DNA of 64,000 bases from Streptomyces nodosus (GTDB lineage: Bacteria > Actinomycetota > Actinomycetes > Streptomycetales > Streptomycetaceae): the NCBI RefSeq assembly GCF_008704995.1, contig NZ_CP023747.1:930001-994000 (forward strand), in the 5' to 3' direction. Below, piece after piece: positions 8,095 to 16,963 of this stretch. Each line of letters opens with the position of its first letter. Within the stretch, counting starts at the first letter, position 1. A program made the position numbers and the translations under genes. The notes below the pieces were generated by a model that had not been told where the DNA came from, searched no databases, and saw only the letters and a program-made list of their open reading frames with translations.

Positions 8095-8190
8095 GACGAC
8101 CGGCCGGGTGGGGTGGCGCGGGGGCGCCGTTCAGGGGAAAACGACCGGTCGGGACGCGTGAGGACCGGCGGCACCGTCCACAAGTGACCC

Positions 8191-9156
8191 GTGAGACTGC
8201 CGCTGATCGCCCCCATGCTCGCCACCCCAGGCTCCCTGCCGCCCGTCCGGCAGGACGCACAGTGGGCCTACGAGACCAAACAGGACGGCCAGCGGGTGGT
8301 GGTGTATCTGCCCGGAGACGGCAGCCTGGAGCTGCGCGCCCGGTCGGGCGAGATCATCACCGGCGCCTATCCGGAGCTCGGACCGCTGGGCGGCGCCCTG
8401 GGCGAGACACCGGCCGTGCTGGACGGGGAGGTGGTGGCCCTGGACGAGCGGGGGCGCGGTGACTTCCAGCGGCTCCAGTCGCGTATGGGGCTGGCCCACT
8501 CCCCCGCGCTGGCGGCGCGCCGTGCCGCGGGGACACCGGTGCACCTGGTGCTGTTCGACGTGATGTTCCTGGAACACCCCCTGACCGGTCTGCCCTACAC
8601 CCGTCGGCGCACGGAACTGGAGGCGCTCCGGCTGGAGGGGCCGAACTGGTCGACGCCGGGCGCGCTCGTCGGTCATGGTGCCGAGGCCCTGGAGGCGACC
8701 CGGGTACAGGGCCTGGAGGGGTTGGTGTGCAAGAGGCTCGACTCGGTGTACGAGCCCGGCGTGCGCTCCCGCCACTGGATCAAGATCCGCAATGTACAGG
8801 CCGTGGATGTGATCGTCGGCGGCTGGCTGCCGGGCCAGGGGCGGCTGACCGGGCTGCCCGGAGCGCTGCTGGTGGGGCAGCGGGAGGCGGGACGGCTGCA
8901 CTATGTCGGCCGGGTCGGCACCGGCTGGAGCGAGACCGAGCGGACCGAGCTCGCCCGGCTGCTGCACGTCATGGAGACGCGTAAGTGCCCCTTCGACCGC
9001 GACCCGAGGATTCCCGGGTCCCACTGGGTCCTGCCGAGACTGGTCGGCGAGGTCCGCTACCACACCCGTACCCGGTCAGGTCTGCTGCGTCAGCCGTCCT
9101 GGCTGCGGCTGCGCCCGGACCTCGCGCCGGAGGACTCGGCGGCGGATCTGCCGTGA
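8191..9156 (+). CDS. ATP-dependent DNA ligase (LigC-like)
   Basis: A 321-residue ligase starting at GTG 8191. Motif I ETKQDGQR carries the AMP-accepting Lys30 (KxDG). Further nucleotidyltransferase motifs are DGEVVALDE, LVLFDVMFLEH, EGLVCKR and HWIKIRN, followed by an OB-fold C-terminal domain (WLPGQGRLTGLPGALLVGQ). The size fits the stand-alone LigC-type ligases of actinobacteria, which act beside the NAD-dependent LigA in repair. No Ku or polymerase domain gene is adjacent, so participation in end-joining cannot be claimed from this window. Confidence 0.9.
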   Translation: MRLPLIAPMLATPGSLPPVRQDAQWAYETKQDGQRVVVYLPGDGSLELRARSGEIITGAYPELGPLGGALGETPAVLDGEVVALDERGRGDFQRLQSRMGLAHSPALAARRAAGTPVHLVLFDVMFLEHPLTGLPYTRRRTELEALRLEGPNWSTPGALVGHGAEALEATRVQGLEGLVCKRLDSVYEPGVRSRHWIKIRNVQAVDVIVGGWLPGQGRLTGLPGALLVGQREAGRLHYVGRVGTGWSETERTELARLLHVMETRKCPFDRDPRIPGSHWVLPRLVGEVRYHTRTRSGLLRQPSWLRLRPDLAPEDSAADLP

Positions 9157-9199
9157 GGGCGCGGGCCCGGACGCGTCGGTGTCCCCCGTCGCCCGGGCC

Positions 9200-9571
9200 T
9201 CACACATGGCCCGGGCCGCCACTGCCGAACGCACCGCTGGAGCCGGGGAGCCAGCGCTTGCGGTGCTGGTCGTCGCCGCGTCTGCTCGCCGCGTGGTGGA
9301 GCTGGTACGGCATGAGCCGTTCGCTCTCCTGCGCCGCGTGCGGCACCTCCTCGGGCTCCCGAACCTCCCGTTCCTCCCGCACCGCGCCGCCCTCGGGCAG
9401 ATGGGGCTGCTCCTCGGGTCGGGGTGCGTCCGGCTCACGGTCCCGTACGGCCATTCCGAGCCGCACGGCCCAGATCAGCGCGCCCGAGACCACCATGCCG
9501 CCGATAAAGGCCAAGAACACGTTGAGTTGCTGATGCGAGACAGCCAGTACCACAAAGCTCGCCGTATTCAT
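9200..9571 (-). CDS. DUF6479-like small membrane protein
   Basis: A 123-residue protein with one N-terminal membrane helix (LNVFLAFIGGMVVSGALIWAV, about residues 16-36). A charged, proline/glutamate-rich tail follows (PEEQPHLPEGGAVREEREVR) and ends in a basic segment. The arrangement resembles the DUF6479 proteins found widely in Streptomyces, whose function is unknown. The ATG at 9571 is the only sensible start. It is convergent with the ligase gene (43 bp between stops). Confidence 0.75.
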   Translation of the reverse strand: MNTASFVVLAVSHQQLNVFLAFIGGMVVSGALIWAVRLGMAVRDREPDAPRPEEQPHLPEGGAVREEREVREPEEVPHAAQESERLMPYQLHHAASRRGDDQHRKRWLPGSSGAFGSGGPGHV

Positions 9572-9706
9572 GTCACGACCATACCGCCGTTGTTCAGGAA
9601 CGGCTCCCGGAGAATTCCACGGGAATCCGAATTCGATGTCCCCGGGGATTTCGGGCGGCCGGGAATCCTCCGGGCCGGGCGGATACGGGCATGAATCGGG
9701 GGCGGG

Positions 9707-11017
9707 TCAGATCCGGTACTCGCGCAGGGCCGGAGTGGCCAGCGCGAGAACGAGGGTCGCCAGGACGACGAGGAGGCCGCCGCCCGCGATGGCCGCGCGG
9801 GGGCCGAGAGCCGAGCCGGCCGTGCCGTGCAGGACGTCCGCGAGGCGCGGGCCGCCCGCGACGACGACGGTGAACACGCCCTGCATCCGGCCCCTCATCT
9901 CATCGGTGGCGGCGGACAGCAGGATCGCGCCGCGGAAGACCATGGAGACCATGTCGGCGACTCCGGCGGCGGCCAGGAAGACCACGGCGACCCAGAGATT
10001 GCTGGTCAGGCCGAGGCCCATGATCGCGACGCCCCAGACGATCACCGCCGCGATGACCATCGGTCCATGGCGGCGGGCGCGGGAGAACGTGCCGGACATC
10101 AGGCCGCCGAGCACCGCGCCGATCGGGATCGCCGCGAACAGCAGGCCGAGCGCCAGACCTTCGCCGTAGGGCGCGTAGGTCCGGGCGGCGAGCTGGGGGA
10201 ACAGGGCGCGCGGCATGCCGAACACCATGGCGATGATGTCGGCGACGAAGGACAGCAGCAGGACCTTGTGCAGCGAGATGTAGCGGAAGCCCTCGGCGAT
10301 CGCCCGCCAGCCCGCCCGGTTCTTCGCCGCCTCGGTCAGCGGGGGGAGGGCGGGCAGCCGGACGACCGCCCAGAGGGTGGCGCACAGGGCCACGGCGTCG
10401 ATCAGATAGAGCTCCGAGAGGCCGATGACGGGGATGAGCACGCCGGCCAGCAGGGGACCCGCCACCATTCCGGTCTGCATGACCGTGGAGCCGAGCGCAT
10501 TGGCCGCCGGGAGCTCCTCCGGCGGGACCAGCCGGGCGATGGAGGCGTTGCGGGCCGGGGAGTTGAGGCCGAAGAAGGCCTGCTGGACGGCGAGCAGCAC
10601 CATCAGCACCAGGACCGAGCCGAGCCCGGTGGCGGCCTGCACCCAGAAGAGCACGGAGGTCACGGCGAGACCGGAGTTCGTGATCAGCAGGAGCCTGCGG
10701 CGGTCCATGCGGTCGGCGATCGCACCGCCCCACAGCGCGAAGACCACGAGCGGCAGCAGACCGGCGAGGCTCGCATAGCCCACCCATGCCGAGGAGCCCG
10801 TGAGGTCGTAGATCTGTTTGGGCACGGCGACCGCGGTGAGCTGGCTGCCGACCGCGGTGACGATCGTCGAGGACCACAGCCGGCGGTAGGCGGGGCGGCG
10901 CAGCGGCCGGGTGTCCATGGCCCAGCGGCGCCAGCCCCTGCCTCCGGCTCCCGCCCCGTCCGGCCGGGTGTCGTCAGGTGCCTCGCCGCTGTGGGCCGTA
11001 CGGTCGCTGGTGTCCAC
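9707..11017 (-). CDS. MFS transporter, EntS/MFS_3 type
   Basis: A 436-residue major facilitator with about 12 membrane helices after a polar 35-residue N-terminus. The GTG start at 11017 follows AAGGAAGTCC. Family landmarks are DRMDRRRLLLITN between helices 2 and 3 (the loop motif of MFS), FFGLNSPARNASIARLVPPE in the first half, and DEMRGRMQGVFTVVVAGGP in the second half. These are shared with the enterobactin-exporter-like group, so efflux of a siderophore or drug-like molecule is likely. No regulator gene is adjacent. The 306-bp stretch upstream may carry its promoter. Confidence 0.88.
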   Translation of the reverse strand: MDTSDRTAHSGEAPDDTRPDGAGAGGRGWRRWAMDTRPLRRPAYRRLWSSTIVTAVGSQLTAVAVPKQIYDLTGSSAWVGYASLAGLLPLVVFALWGGAIADRMDRRRLLLITNSGLAVTSVLFWVQAATGLGSVLVLMVLLAVQQAFFGLNSPARNASIARLVPPEELPAANALGSTVMQTGMVAGPLLAGVLIPVIGLSELYLIDAVALCATLWAVVRLPALPPLTEAAKNRAGWRAIAEGFRYISLHKVLLLSFVADIIAMVFGMPRALFPQLAARTYAPYGEGLALGLLFAAIPIGAVLGGLMSGTFSRARRHGPMVIAAVIVWGVAIMGLGLTSNLWVAVVFLAAAGVADMVSMVFRGAILLSAATDEMRGRMQGVFTVVVAGGPRLADVLHGTAGSALGPRAAIAGGGLLVVLATLVLALATPALREYRI

Positions 11018-11323
11018 GGACTTCCTTGGGTGCTCGATACATCTTTCCGGGTCGGTTCACTATCACCGATCCGGTGTCGATCCCGGTACCCAGGGAGCAG
11101 CCCTCATGGGCCGGGGGTCGACCGTCAGTCACCCTCGACCGTGATTCCTCTGTGATTCCTGTCACCCCGCGATGTTCTTCGGCGGGGGGTATCCGATCAC
11201 TCCGCGTCCGCATTGCGACGCGCCATCACCATTTCACTCATGGGGAGATCGGGCGGGGAAATGCGGGGACATTCGAAGACCGTGTGAATCTTTTTCCACG
11301 GCATTCTCGCGGTGTCCGTCCGG
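11018..11323. other. Gene-free stretch upstream of the MFS gene
   Basis: No gene is supported. The minus strand shows a weak promoter-like pair (TCGACA and GATAGT) overlapping a small dyad CACCGATCCGGTG (11067-11079), about 50-60 bp before the MFS start. Nothing else stands out. Confidence 0.3.
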
Positions 11324-12178
11324 TCAGTTCTCCGGTATGACCAGAACGAGCGGGATGTCGTCGCACGGGACCAGCCGCAGCTCGCCGTGGCGCCCGGGTC
11401 GCGCCCCGGCGAGCAGTGCGCCGAAATCGGGGCCTTTGGTGAGGGAACCGGCCAGATGGGCCGGGTCGGCCGAGGCGGCCACCCGGCCGCGGGCGTTGAC
11501 CAGATGAGCCGGCGCGGGCAGCGCCCGCAGCAGCGGCATGACGGCCGCCTCGAAGTGCCGTAGATACACGTCCGCGGCGGCGACCCCGACGAACCTTCCC
11601 CCGATGTGGACGGGAGCGGACAGGGTCAGGCTGTACTCGTCGGAGCAGAGGTAGTCGACATACGGCCCGGCGACCGCACGGCGGCCGGTGTCACGGGGCA
11701 GGGCGAACCAGTCCCAGTGCGTGTAGTCGGAGTACGCGGAGCTACGGGGGTCGAGGTCCAGCAGCAGCGGCCGTACGGCCCCGTCGGAGCCGCTCTGCCA
11801 CCACTCCAGCCAGGCCGGTACGTCGTCGAGCAGCCCGGGGGCCGCGATGAAGCCGACGCCGGAGACCAGTTCCTGCCGGGCCAGATGCAGATGGAGCCCC
11901 GGGCGCAGCGCCGCGAGGTCGGCGCTGACCGGTCGGCGCCCCTGCGCCGTGACCCGGTTCAGCAGCGCCGTGCTGGCGGCCCGGATCTCGGCGACGGTGC
12001 CGAAGACGGCCTCCAGCGTCCAGCGCACCCGGGCGGCCACGCCCGCTTCCGTGTCCGGGTCGAGCATCGCCGTCGCGGCCCACGGGGCGCCGCCTCTCGC
12101 GGCTGCGTCCGGGCCCGCGGGAACGAGCCCCGGGACGAGGCCGGAGGAGAAGAGGGGCTGCTGCGGGGAGGAGAACAT
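11324..12178 (-). CDS. Cache (PDC)-domain sensor-like protein
   Basis: A 284-residue protein starting at ATG 12178. The C-terminal half reads as a Cache/PDC fold: the strand segment DYTHWDWFALPRDTGRRAV, then GPYVDYLCSDEYSLTLSAPV, then FVGVAAADVYL, the usual ligand-binding core of bacterial extracytoplasmic sensors. No signal peptide or membrane helix is evident and no kinase or chemotaxis output domain follows, so it probably acts as a cytoplasmic ligand binder. It is divergent from a solute-binding lipoprotein gene. A shared ligand with that transporter component is a reasonable guess. Confidence 0.75.
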   Translation of the reverse strand: MFSSPQQPLFSSGLVPGLVPAGPDAAARGGAPWAATAMLDPDTEAGVAARVRWTLEAVFGTVAEIRAASTALLNRVTAQGRRPVSADLAALRPGLHLHLARQELVSGVGFIAAPGLLDDVPAWLEWWQSGSDGAVRPLLLDLDPRSSAYSDYTHWDWFALPRDTGRRAVAGPYVDYLCSDEYSLTLSAPVHIGGRFVGVAAADVYLRHFEAAVMPLLRALPAPAHLVNARGRVAASADPAHLAGSLTKGPDFGALLAGARPGRHGELRLVPCDDIPLVLVIPEN

Positions 12179-12570
12179 GACCGCGACGGTATACGCCTCG
12201 CTCGCTTCACCGCATCTTGACGCATCATCAACCTCCCTTCCACAGAGGCAAGTTGATCGCCACTGCGACGCTCCGTAAGGTGATGGCCACGCGGTTCGCC
12301 CGACGACGTGACTCGTCCTGTGGGCGGACCCTCGACGGGCCCGCCGGCCTGTCGGCCGACCTGGAGCCTCGTCCGAGCCCATGCCGTACAACCACGGCTG
12401 CCGCCCGGGCTGTTCCGGTCACCACACCCCTCGGTGCCGGGCGCCGGCCGCGGCGACACCGTCGTGTCCGACACCCGTATCGCATCCTGCGCGTCCCGCG
12501 CGCTCATTGCCATACAACGCCACAACCCTGCCCCCGATCCTCCCCATCCCCCCACACCGTGGAGATTCCT
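12179..12570. other. Divergent intergenic region (Cache protein / solute-binding protein)
   Basis: No gene is supported. A short inverted pair ATCAAC (12227-12232) and GTTGAT (12252-12257) is the only dyad noticed and could be chance. GGAG at 12561 is the ribosome site for the downstream TTG start. Confidence 0.35.
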
Positions 12571-13770
12571 TTGCACGTGTACAGAACTTTCAAAGCGACA
12601 GCCGCCGCCTGTTCTCTCCTGCTGATCACCGGCTGCGGATTGTTCGAGGACACCAAGGCGTCCTCGTCGTCCGGCTTCAGCCCCCCGAACCTCACGGCGC
12701 AGTCGAGGCTCGGTGCGACGGAGGGGCGGGTGAACCTGGTCTCCTGGGCGGGGTATGTGGAGGACGGGACCACGGACCCGGCGGTCGACTGGGTCTCGGC
12801 CTTCGAGAAGCAGACGGGCTGTCAGGTCAACAACAAGGTCGCCGCCAGCTCGGACGAGATGGTCTCGCTGATGAAGACCGGTGACTACGACGCGGTCTCC
12901 GCGTCGGGTGACGCCTCCCTCAGGCTCATCGGCTCCGGTGAAGCGGCCCCCGTGAACACCAGCCTGGTGCCCAACTACAAGGACGTCTTCTTCGGACTGA
13001 AGCGGCAGACCTGGAACTCCTACGACGGCACCGCCTACGGCATTCCGCACGGCCGTGGCGCCAACCTGCTGATGTACAACACGGAGGAGGTCTCCCCCGC
13101 ACCCGTGTCGTGGTCCGCGGTCTTCGACGACGCGCCCGAGCACAAGGGGAAGGTCACGGCGTACGACTCCCCGATCTATATCGCGGACGCGGCGCTGTAT
13201 CTGAGCGCCAGCCGTCCGGGGCTGCGCATCAGGAACCCGTACGCCCTGGACCAGCAGCAGTTCACCATGGCCGTGAACCTGCTGAAGAAGCAGCGCGGCA
13301 ACATCGGCGAGTACTGGAACGACTACCTCAAGGAGGTCGCCGCCTTCAAGAGCGGTGACTCGGTCGTCGGTACCACCTGGCAGGTGATCGCGAGCCTCGC
13401 CAAGAGCGAGGGCGCGAAGGTCAAGGCGGTGCTGCCCGTCGAGGGCGCCACCGGCTGGTCCGACACCTGGATGCTGTCCGCCAAGGCCAAGCACCCCAAC
13501 TGCGCCTACAAGTGGATGAACTGGATCATCTCTCCGAAGGTCAACGCCCAGGTGGCCGAGTACTTCGGTGAGGCTCCCGCCAACATCCACTCGTGCTTCG
13601 AGACCAGCGACCCGACGTTCTGTGACACCTACCACGCCACGGACGAGGCGTACTGGAAGGACGTCAAGTTCTGGACGACGCCGATCGAGCAGTGCCTCGA
13701 CGGACGTACGGCGGTCAAGTGCGTGCCGTATTCCGAATGGGTCCAGGCCTGGACCGAGATCAAGGGCTGA
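12571..13770 (+). CDS. ABC transporter solute-binding lipoprotein, PotD-like
   Basis: A 399-residue lipoprotein. The TTG at 12571 is chosen because GGAG sits six bases upstream; a GTG two codons later is possible. The lipobox is LLLITGC with Cys22 as the lipidated residue. The mature part matches spermidine/putrescine-type binding proteins: VNLVSWAGYVEDG, ASSDEMVSLMKTGDYDAVSA, then YGIPHGRGANLLMYN. Four C-terminal cysteines (CFETSDPTFCDTYH and CLDGRTAVKC) are unusual and may form disulfides. No permease or ATPase genes adjoin it, so it must work with a transporter encoded elsewhere. It is convergent with the kinase gene. Confidence 0.87.
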   Translation: MHVYRTFKATAAACSLLLITGCGLFEDTKASSSSGFSPPNLTAQSRLGATEGRVNLVSWAGYVEDGTTDPAVDWVSAFEKQTGCQVNNKVAASSDEMVSLMKTGDYDAVSASGDASLRLIGSGEAAPVNTSLVPNYKDVFFGLKRQTWNSYDGTAYGIPHGRGANLLMYNTEEVSPAPVSWSAVFDDAPEHKGKVTAYDSPIYIADAALYLSASRPGLRIRNPYALDQQQFTMAVNLLKKQRGNIGEYWNDYLKEVAAFKSGDSVVGTTWQVIASLAKSEGAKVKAVLPVEGATGWSDTWMLSAKAKHPNCAYKWMNWIISPKVNAQVAEYFGEAPANIHSCFETSDPTFCDTYHATDEAYWKDVKFWTTPIEQCLDGRTAVKCVPYSEWVQAWTEIKG

Positions 13771-13780
13771 GCCCACCGCA

Positions 13781-13824
13781 CGGACGGGGTCTGCGGTGCC
13801 GTCGGGCACCACGGGCCCCGTCCG
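13781..13824. terminator. Bidirectional hairpin terminator
   Basis: Stem CGGACGGGG (13781-13789) pairs with CCCCGTCCG (13816-13824). A nested GGTGCC/GGCACC stem sits in the loop. It lies between the convergent solute-binding protein and kinase genes. Confidence 0.6.
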
Positions 13825-13849
13825 CGTAGGGCGTGACCGCCGACGGGGC

Positions 13850-15337
13850 TCATCGGGGCGGATCGTCCGCCAGGGCGTGTTGCCGGCGGGCGAGGGCATG
13901 GGCGATGTCCCGGGTCGCCGGATACAGCCGTAGATAGAGGTCGTACAGATCGTCGTAGCGGGACCGCAGCCGGGCATCGGGCACGACGCGCTCACGCACC
14001 GGATTCCACAGGTCGATGTCCGCGTCGCCGATCGCACTCGCGGCGAGGAACGCGGCGCCGTAGCTCGCGCCGAGCATCACGGATCTGATCTCCTGTTCCA
14101 GGCCGGTGACATCGGAGACGACACGGGTCCACAGTCCGCCGCGGGTACCACCGCCCACCGCGACCACGCGCCGGACGTCGGCGCCGGCCGCGCGCATCGC
14201 CTCGACGTTGTGCCGGACACCGAGAGCGGTGGCCTCCAGTGCGGCGCGGTAGAGATCGCCGCGGGTGTGCTCCACGGTCAGTCCGGCGATCATCCCCCGG
14301 GCGTCCGGATCGGCGACCGGGGTCCGCTCCCCCGCGAAGTAGGGAAGCATCAGCAGGCCCTTCGCGCCGGGTCCTGACGCCTCGGCCTCGGCGAGGAGCG
14401 CCCGGTGGTCCGGGGCCCCGAAGAGGTCCCTCAGCCAGTCGGTGATCATCCCCGAGGTGGCCATGCCGCCCGCGAGACTGCGGGTCCCGGGCAGTACGCC
14501 GACCGTGCTCCACAGCTGAGGCACCAGCAGCCGTTCCGACACCGTGTTGATCAGGAACATGGTGCTGCCATACATGAGCATCAAATCGCCGGTGTGCCGG
14601 GCGCCTACGCTCAGCGCCTCCGACCAGGCGTCGATGGTGCCCGTGACGACCGGAACGCCGACGGGCAGCCCGGTGGCCGCGGCCGCGTCGGCCGTGACCC
14701 CTCCTGCGATCTCACCGGGCAGGCGAAGGAGCGGCAGCTCGATGTCCGGTGCGATACAGCGCGCCCAGGGCCGGTACCACTCCTGCGCCATGGAGTCGTA
14801 CAGCGGCACGGACTGGCTCGCCGAGTGGTGGTCGAGAACATAGGCGCCGGTGAGCCGCCGCACCAGGTAGGAGCTGGGCATATACAGCCGGCGTGCGCGG
14901 GCGGTGACCTCGGGGCGGTGCTCGGCCAGCCAGAGGATCTTGGGACCGACCGCCTGGGTGGACAGCAGGGAGCCGCAGCGTCCCAGGACGGTCTCGCGGC
15001 CCAGTTCGGCGTCGAGCCGGGCGATCTGGGCGGTGGCGCGGGTGTCCACGCCATAGAGGATGGCCGGGTGCAGCGGGGTGTCCGACTCGTCGGCCAGGGC
15101 GACGCACGGGCCCATGCCACTGACCCCGACCGCGTCCACGGCGGTGCCGGACGCCGTCAACTCCCGGGCGAGCGAGACGAACTCGTCCCACCACAGGCCC
15201 GCGTCCATCTCGACATGACCGGGCCGGGGACGGCTGACCGTGTGCGGGCGCACCGCGGTGGCGAGCACCGTCCCGTCCGCGGCGACCAGCACACCCTTGC
15301 TGCTGGACGTACCGATGTCGACACCGAGCACCGTCAT
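13850..15337 (-). CDS. FGGY-family carbohydrate kinase (xylulokinase-like)
   Basis: A 495-residue sugar kinase of the usual family length. The ATG at 15337 follows GGGGAGGACGGG. The N-terminal phosphate loop is GVDIGTSSSKGVLVA (residues 5-19); MDAGLWWDE follows. Substrate-side DAWSEALSVGA carries the likely catalytic Asp. The second domain has GKG-like GGTRGGLWTRVVSDVTG and GASYGAAFLA. These features fit xylulokinase-like or other pentulose kinases, but the substrate cannot be told from sequence alone. It stands alone, divergent from the AIM24 gene. With a xylan locus 14 kb away, xylulose is a candidate, though distance makes this weak. Confidence 0.88.
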   Translation of the reverse strand: MTVLGVDIGTSSSKGVLVAADGTVLATAVRPHTVSRPRPGHVEMDAGLWWDEFVSLARELTASGTAVDAVGVSGMGPCVALADESDTPLHPAILYGVDTRATAQIARLDAELGRETVLGRCGSLLSTQAVGPKILWLAEHRPEVTARARRLYMPSSYLVRRLTGAYVLDHHSASQSVPLYDSMAQEWYRPWARCIAPDIELPLLRLPGEIAGGVTADAAAATGLPVGVPVVTGTIDAWSEALSVGARHTGDLMLMYGSTMFLINTVSERLLVPQLWSTVGVLPGTRSLAGGMATSGMITDWLRDLFGAPDHRALLAEAEASGPGAKGLLMLPYFAGERTPVADPDARGMIAGLTVEHTRGDLYRAALEATALGVRHNVEAMRAAGADVRRVVAVGGGTRGGLWTRVVSDVTGLEQEIRSVMLGASYGAAFLAASAIGDADIDLWNPVRERVVPDARLRSRYDDLYDLYLRLYPATRDIAHALARRQHALADDPPR

Positions 15338-15499
15338 GCGATCCCGTCCTCCCCGCTGGGGCCTCCGGGACATGGTTCCCCGCCGGGAGGGGACGATCAC
15401 CGGGCGGAACGGAGGAAATCGGCGCCGGTCCCCGCGCGTTGCCGTTTCCTGATCCAGCCGATCTTGGCGCGGCCGTCCTCGCCGGGACAGGATGCGCAT

Positions 15500-16168
15500 A
15501 TGAAGGGTGACCTCTTTTCCAGTGACCACATGGTGGGGCCCGCCTCGGCGCCGGGCATGTCCGTACAGAACGAGAAATCCATCCGATACGTCGTGAACGG
15601 CGAGATGCTGGCCCGGCAGGGGGCGATGGTCGCCTACCGCGGGGACCTGCAGTTCGAACGCAAGGGCCAGGGCGTGGGTGGCATGCTCAAACGGGTGGTC
15701 ACCGGCGAGGGGCTGCCGCTGATGGCGGTGCGCGGCCAGGGCGAGGCATGGTTCGCGCACCAGGCGCAGAACTGCTTCATCGTGGAGATCGAACCGGGCG
15801 ACGAGTTCACCGTCGACGGACGCAATGTCCTGTGCTTCGATGCGACCCTGTCGTACCGGATCCAGACCGTGAAGGGCGCCGGCATCACCGGCGGAGGGCT
15901 GTTCAACAGCGTGTTCTCCGGGCACGGCAGGCTGGGGCTGACCTGTGCGGGCAGTCCGCTGGTCATCCCCGTCACCCCGCAGCAGCCGCTGTATGTCGAC
16001 ACCGACGCGGTGGTGGGCTGGACCGCCCGGCTGCACACCTCCCTGCACCGCTCGCAGACCTTCGGCTCGATGCTGCGCGGCGGCTCCGGCGAGGTCGTTC
16101 AGCTGAAGCTGGAGGGCGAGGGGTATGTGGTCGTACGGCCCAGCGAGCTGAGCTCACAGGAGCGCTGA
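15500..16168 (+). CDS. AIM24-family protein
   Basis: A 222-residue protein of the AIM24/TerB-linked double-stranded beta-helix family. Typical sections are YVVNGEMLARQGAMVAYRGD near the N-terminus, LPLMAVRGQGEAWFAHQAQN, and GLTCAGSPLVIPVTPQQPLY. No enzyme activity is known; the yeast namesake affects mitochondrial organisation, and bacterial members are often near tellurite-resistance genes, which are not seen here. The ATG at 15500 has only a weak AGGA site upstream. It is divergent from the kinase gene. A hairpin terminator follows 7 bp after the stop. Confidence 0.88.
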   Translation: MKGDLFSSDHMVGPASAPGMSVQNEKSIRYVVNGEMLARQGAMVAYRGDLQFERKGQGVGGMLKRVVTGEGLPLMAVRGQGEAWFAHQAQNCFIVEIEPGDEFTVDGRNVLCFDATLSYRIQTVKGAGITGGGLFNSVFSGHGRLGLTCAGSPLVIPVTPQQPLYVDTDAVVGWTARLHTSLHRSQTFGSMLRGGSGEVVQLKLEGEGYVVVRPSELSSQER

Positions 16169-16175
16169 ACGACCG

Positions 16176-16197
16176 GGCCCCGTTGCATGACGGGGCC
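16176..16197 (+). terminator. Hairpin terminator after AIM24 gene
   Basis: GGCCCCGT (16176-16183), a six-base loop, and ACGGGGCC (16190-16197), followed by TCTTCC. It begins 7 nt past the stop codon. Confidence 0.65.
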
Positions 16198-16285
16198 TCT
16201 TCCGCACCCTTGACTTGGCATGCTCACACCACGGGGAAGGAGCTTGATCAGAACATACTTTCGAATGCCGGAGTACGCTGCCCCC

Positions 16286-16912
16286 ATGGCCACGCACTTC
16301 CAGGGCTCTCTGTTCGACCAGACCGACGACATCCGGCTCGCGCCCCTCGACGGACTACGGCGGACCCGGCTCGGTGCGGGGGCATGGATCGATCTGCTGC
16401 CGGGCTGGCTGAGCGGAGCCGACGCCCTGTTCGAGAGGCTGGCCGCCGAGGTGCCGTGGTACGCCGAGCGGCGGCAGATGTACGAGCAGACGGTGGCCGT
16501 GCCACGGCTGCTCTCGCACTATCGTGCGGGCGAGCCGCTGCCGCACCCCGTGCTCGAGGAGGCACGCGAAGCCCTCTCCGCGCACTATGCGGGCGAACTC
16601 GGGGAACCCTTCGTCACGGCCGGGCTCTGCTACTACCGCGACGGCCGGGACAGCGTGGCCTGGCACGGGGACCGCATCGGCCGCGGCGCACACGAGGACA
16701 CCCTGGTCGCCATCCTCTCCGTGGGAACACCCCGCGATCTGGCGCTGAGGCCGCGCGGCGGCGGACCTTCGCTGAGGCACCCTCTCGGGCACGGCGATCT
16801 GATCGTGATGGGCGGCTCCTGCCAGCGGACCTGGGAACACGCGGTCCCGAAGAGCAGCCGGGCGATCGGACCCCGGATCAGCATCCAGTTCCGCCCGCGG
16901 GGCGTCAGCTGA
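16286..16912 (+). CDS. AlkB-like Fe(II)/2-oxoglutarate dioxygenase
   Basis: A 208-residue oxygenase related to the DNA/RNA-dealkylating AlkB group. The iron ligands are His127 and Asp129 (AWHGDRIG) and His185 (TWEHAVP). The 2-oxoglutarate-binding arginine region is IGPRISIQFRPR near the C-terminus. The spacing and order H-x-D...H...R fit family members that repair alkylated nucleic acids. The ATG at 16286 is preferred because MATHFQGSLFDQ matches the normal family N-terminus; an upstream in-frame ATG at 16220 would add 22 atypical residues. The gene is convergent with the RNase H gene. Confidence 0.88.
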   Translation: MATHFQGSLFDQTDDIRLAPLDGLRRTRLGAGAWIDLLPGWLSGADALFERLAAEVPWYAERRQMYEQTVAVPRLLSHYRAGEPLPHPVLEEAREALSAHYAGELGEPFVTAGLCYYRDGRDSVAWHGDRIGRGAHEDTLVAILSVGTPRDLALRPRGGGPSLRHPLGHGDLIVMGGSCQRTWEHAVPKSSRAIGPRISIQFRPRGVS

Positions 16913-16963
16913 GCCACGCCACGGCCCGGGAACCGCACCGCCTCACATCGCCCCGCGCAACCG

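Noticed and set aside
12227-12257. ATCAAC/GTTGAT pair as an operator for the Cache/solute-binding genes
   Set aside because: Six-base arms with a 19-base gap are too weak to claim.
11959-14037. 692-codon minus-strand frame over the solute-binding protein gene
   Set aside because: It runs antisense to a gene with a lipobox and clear family motifs.
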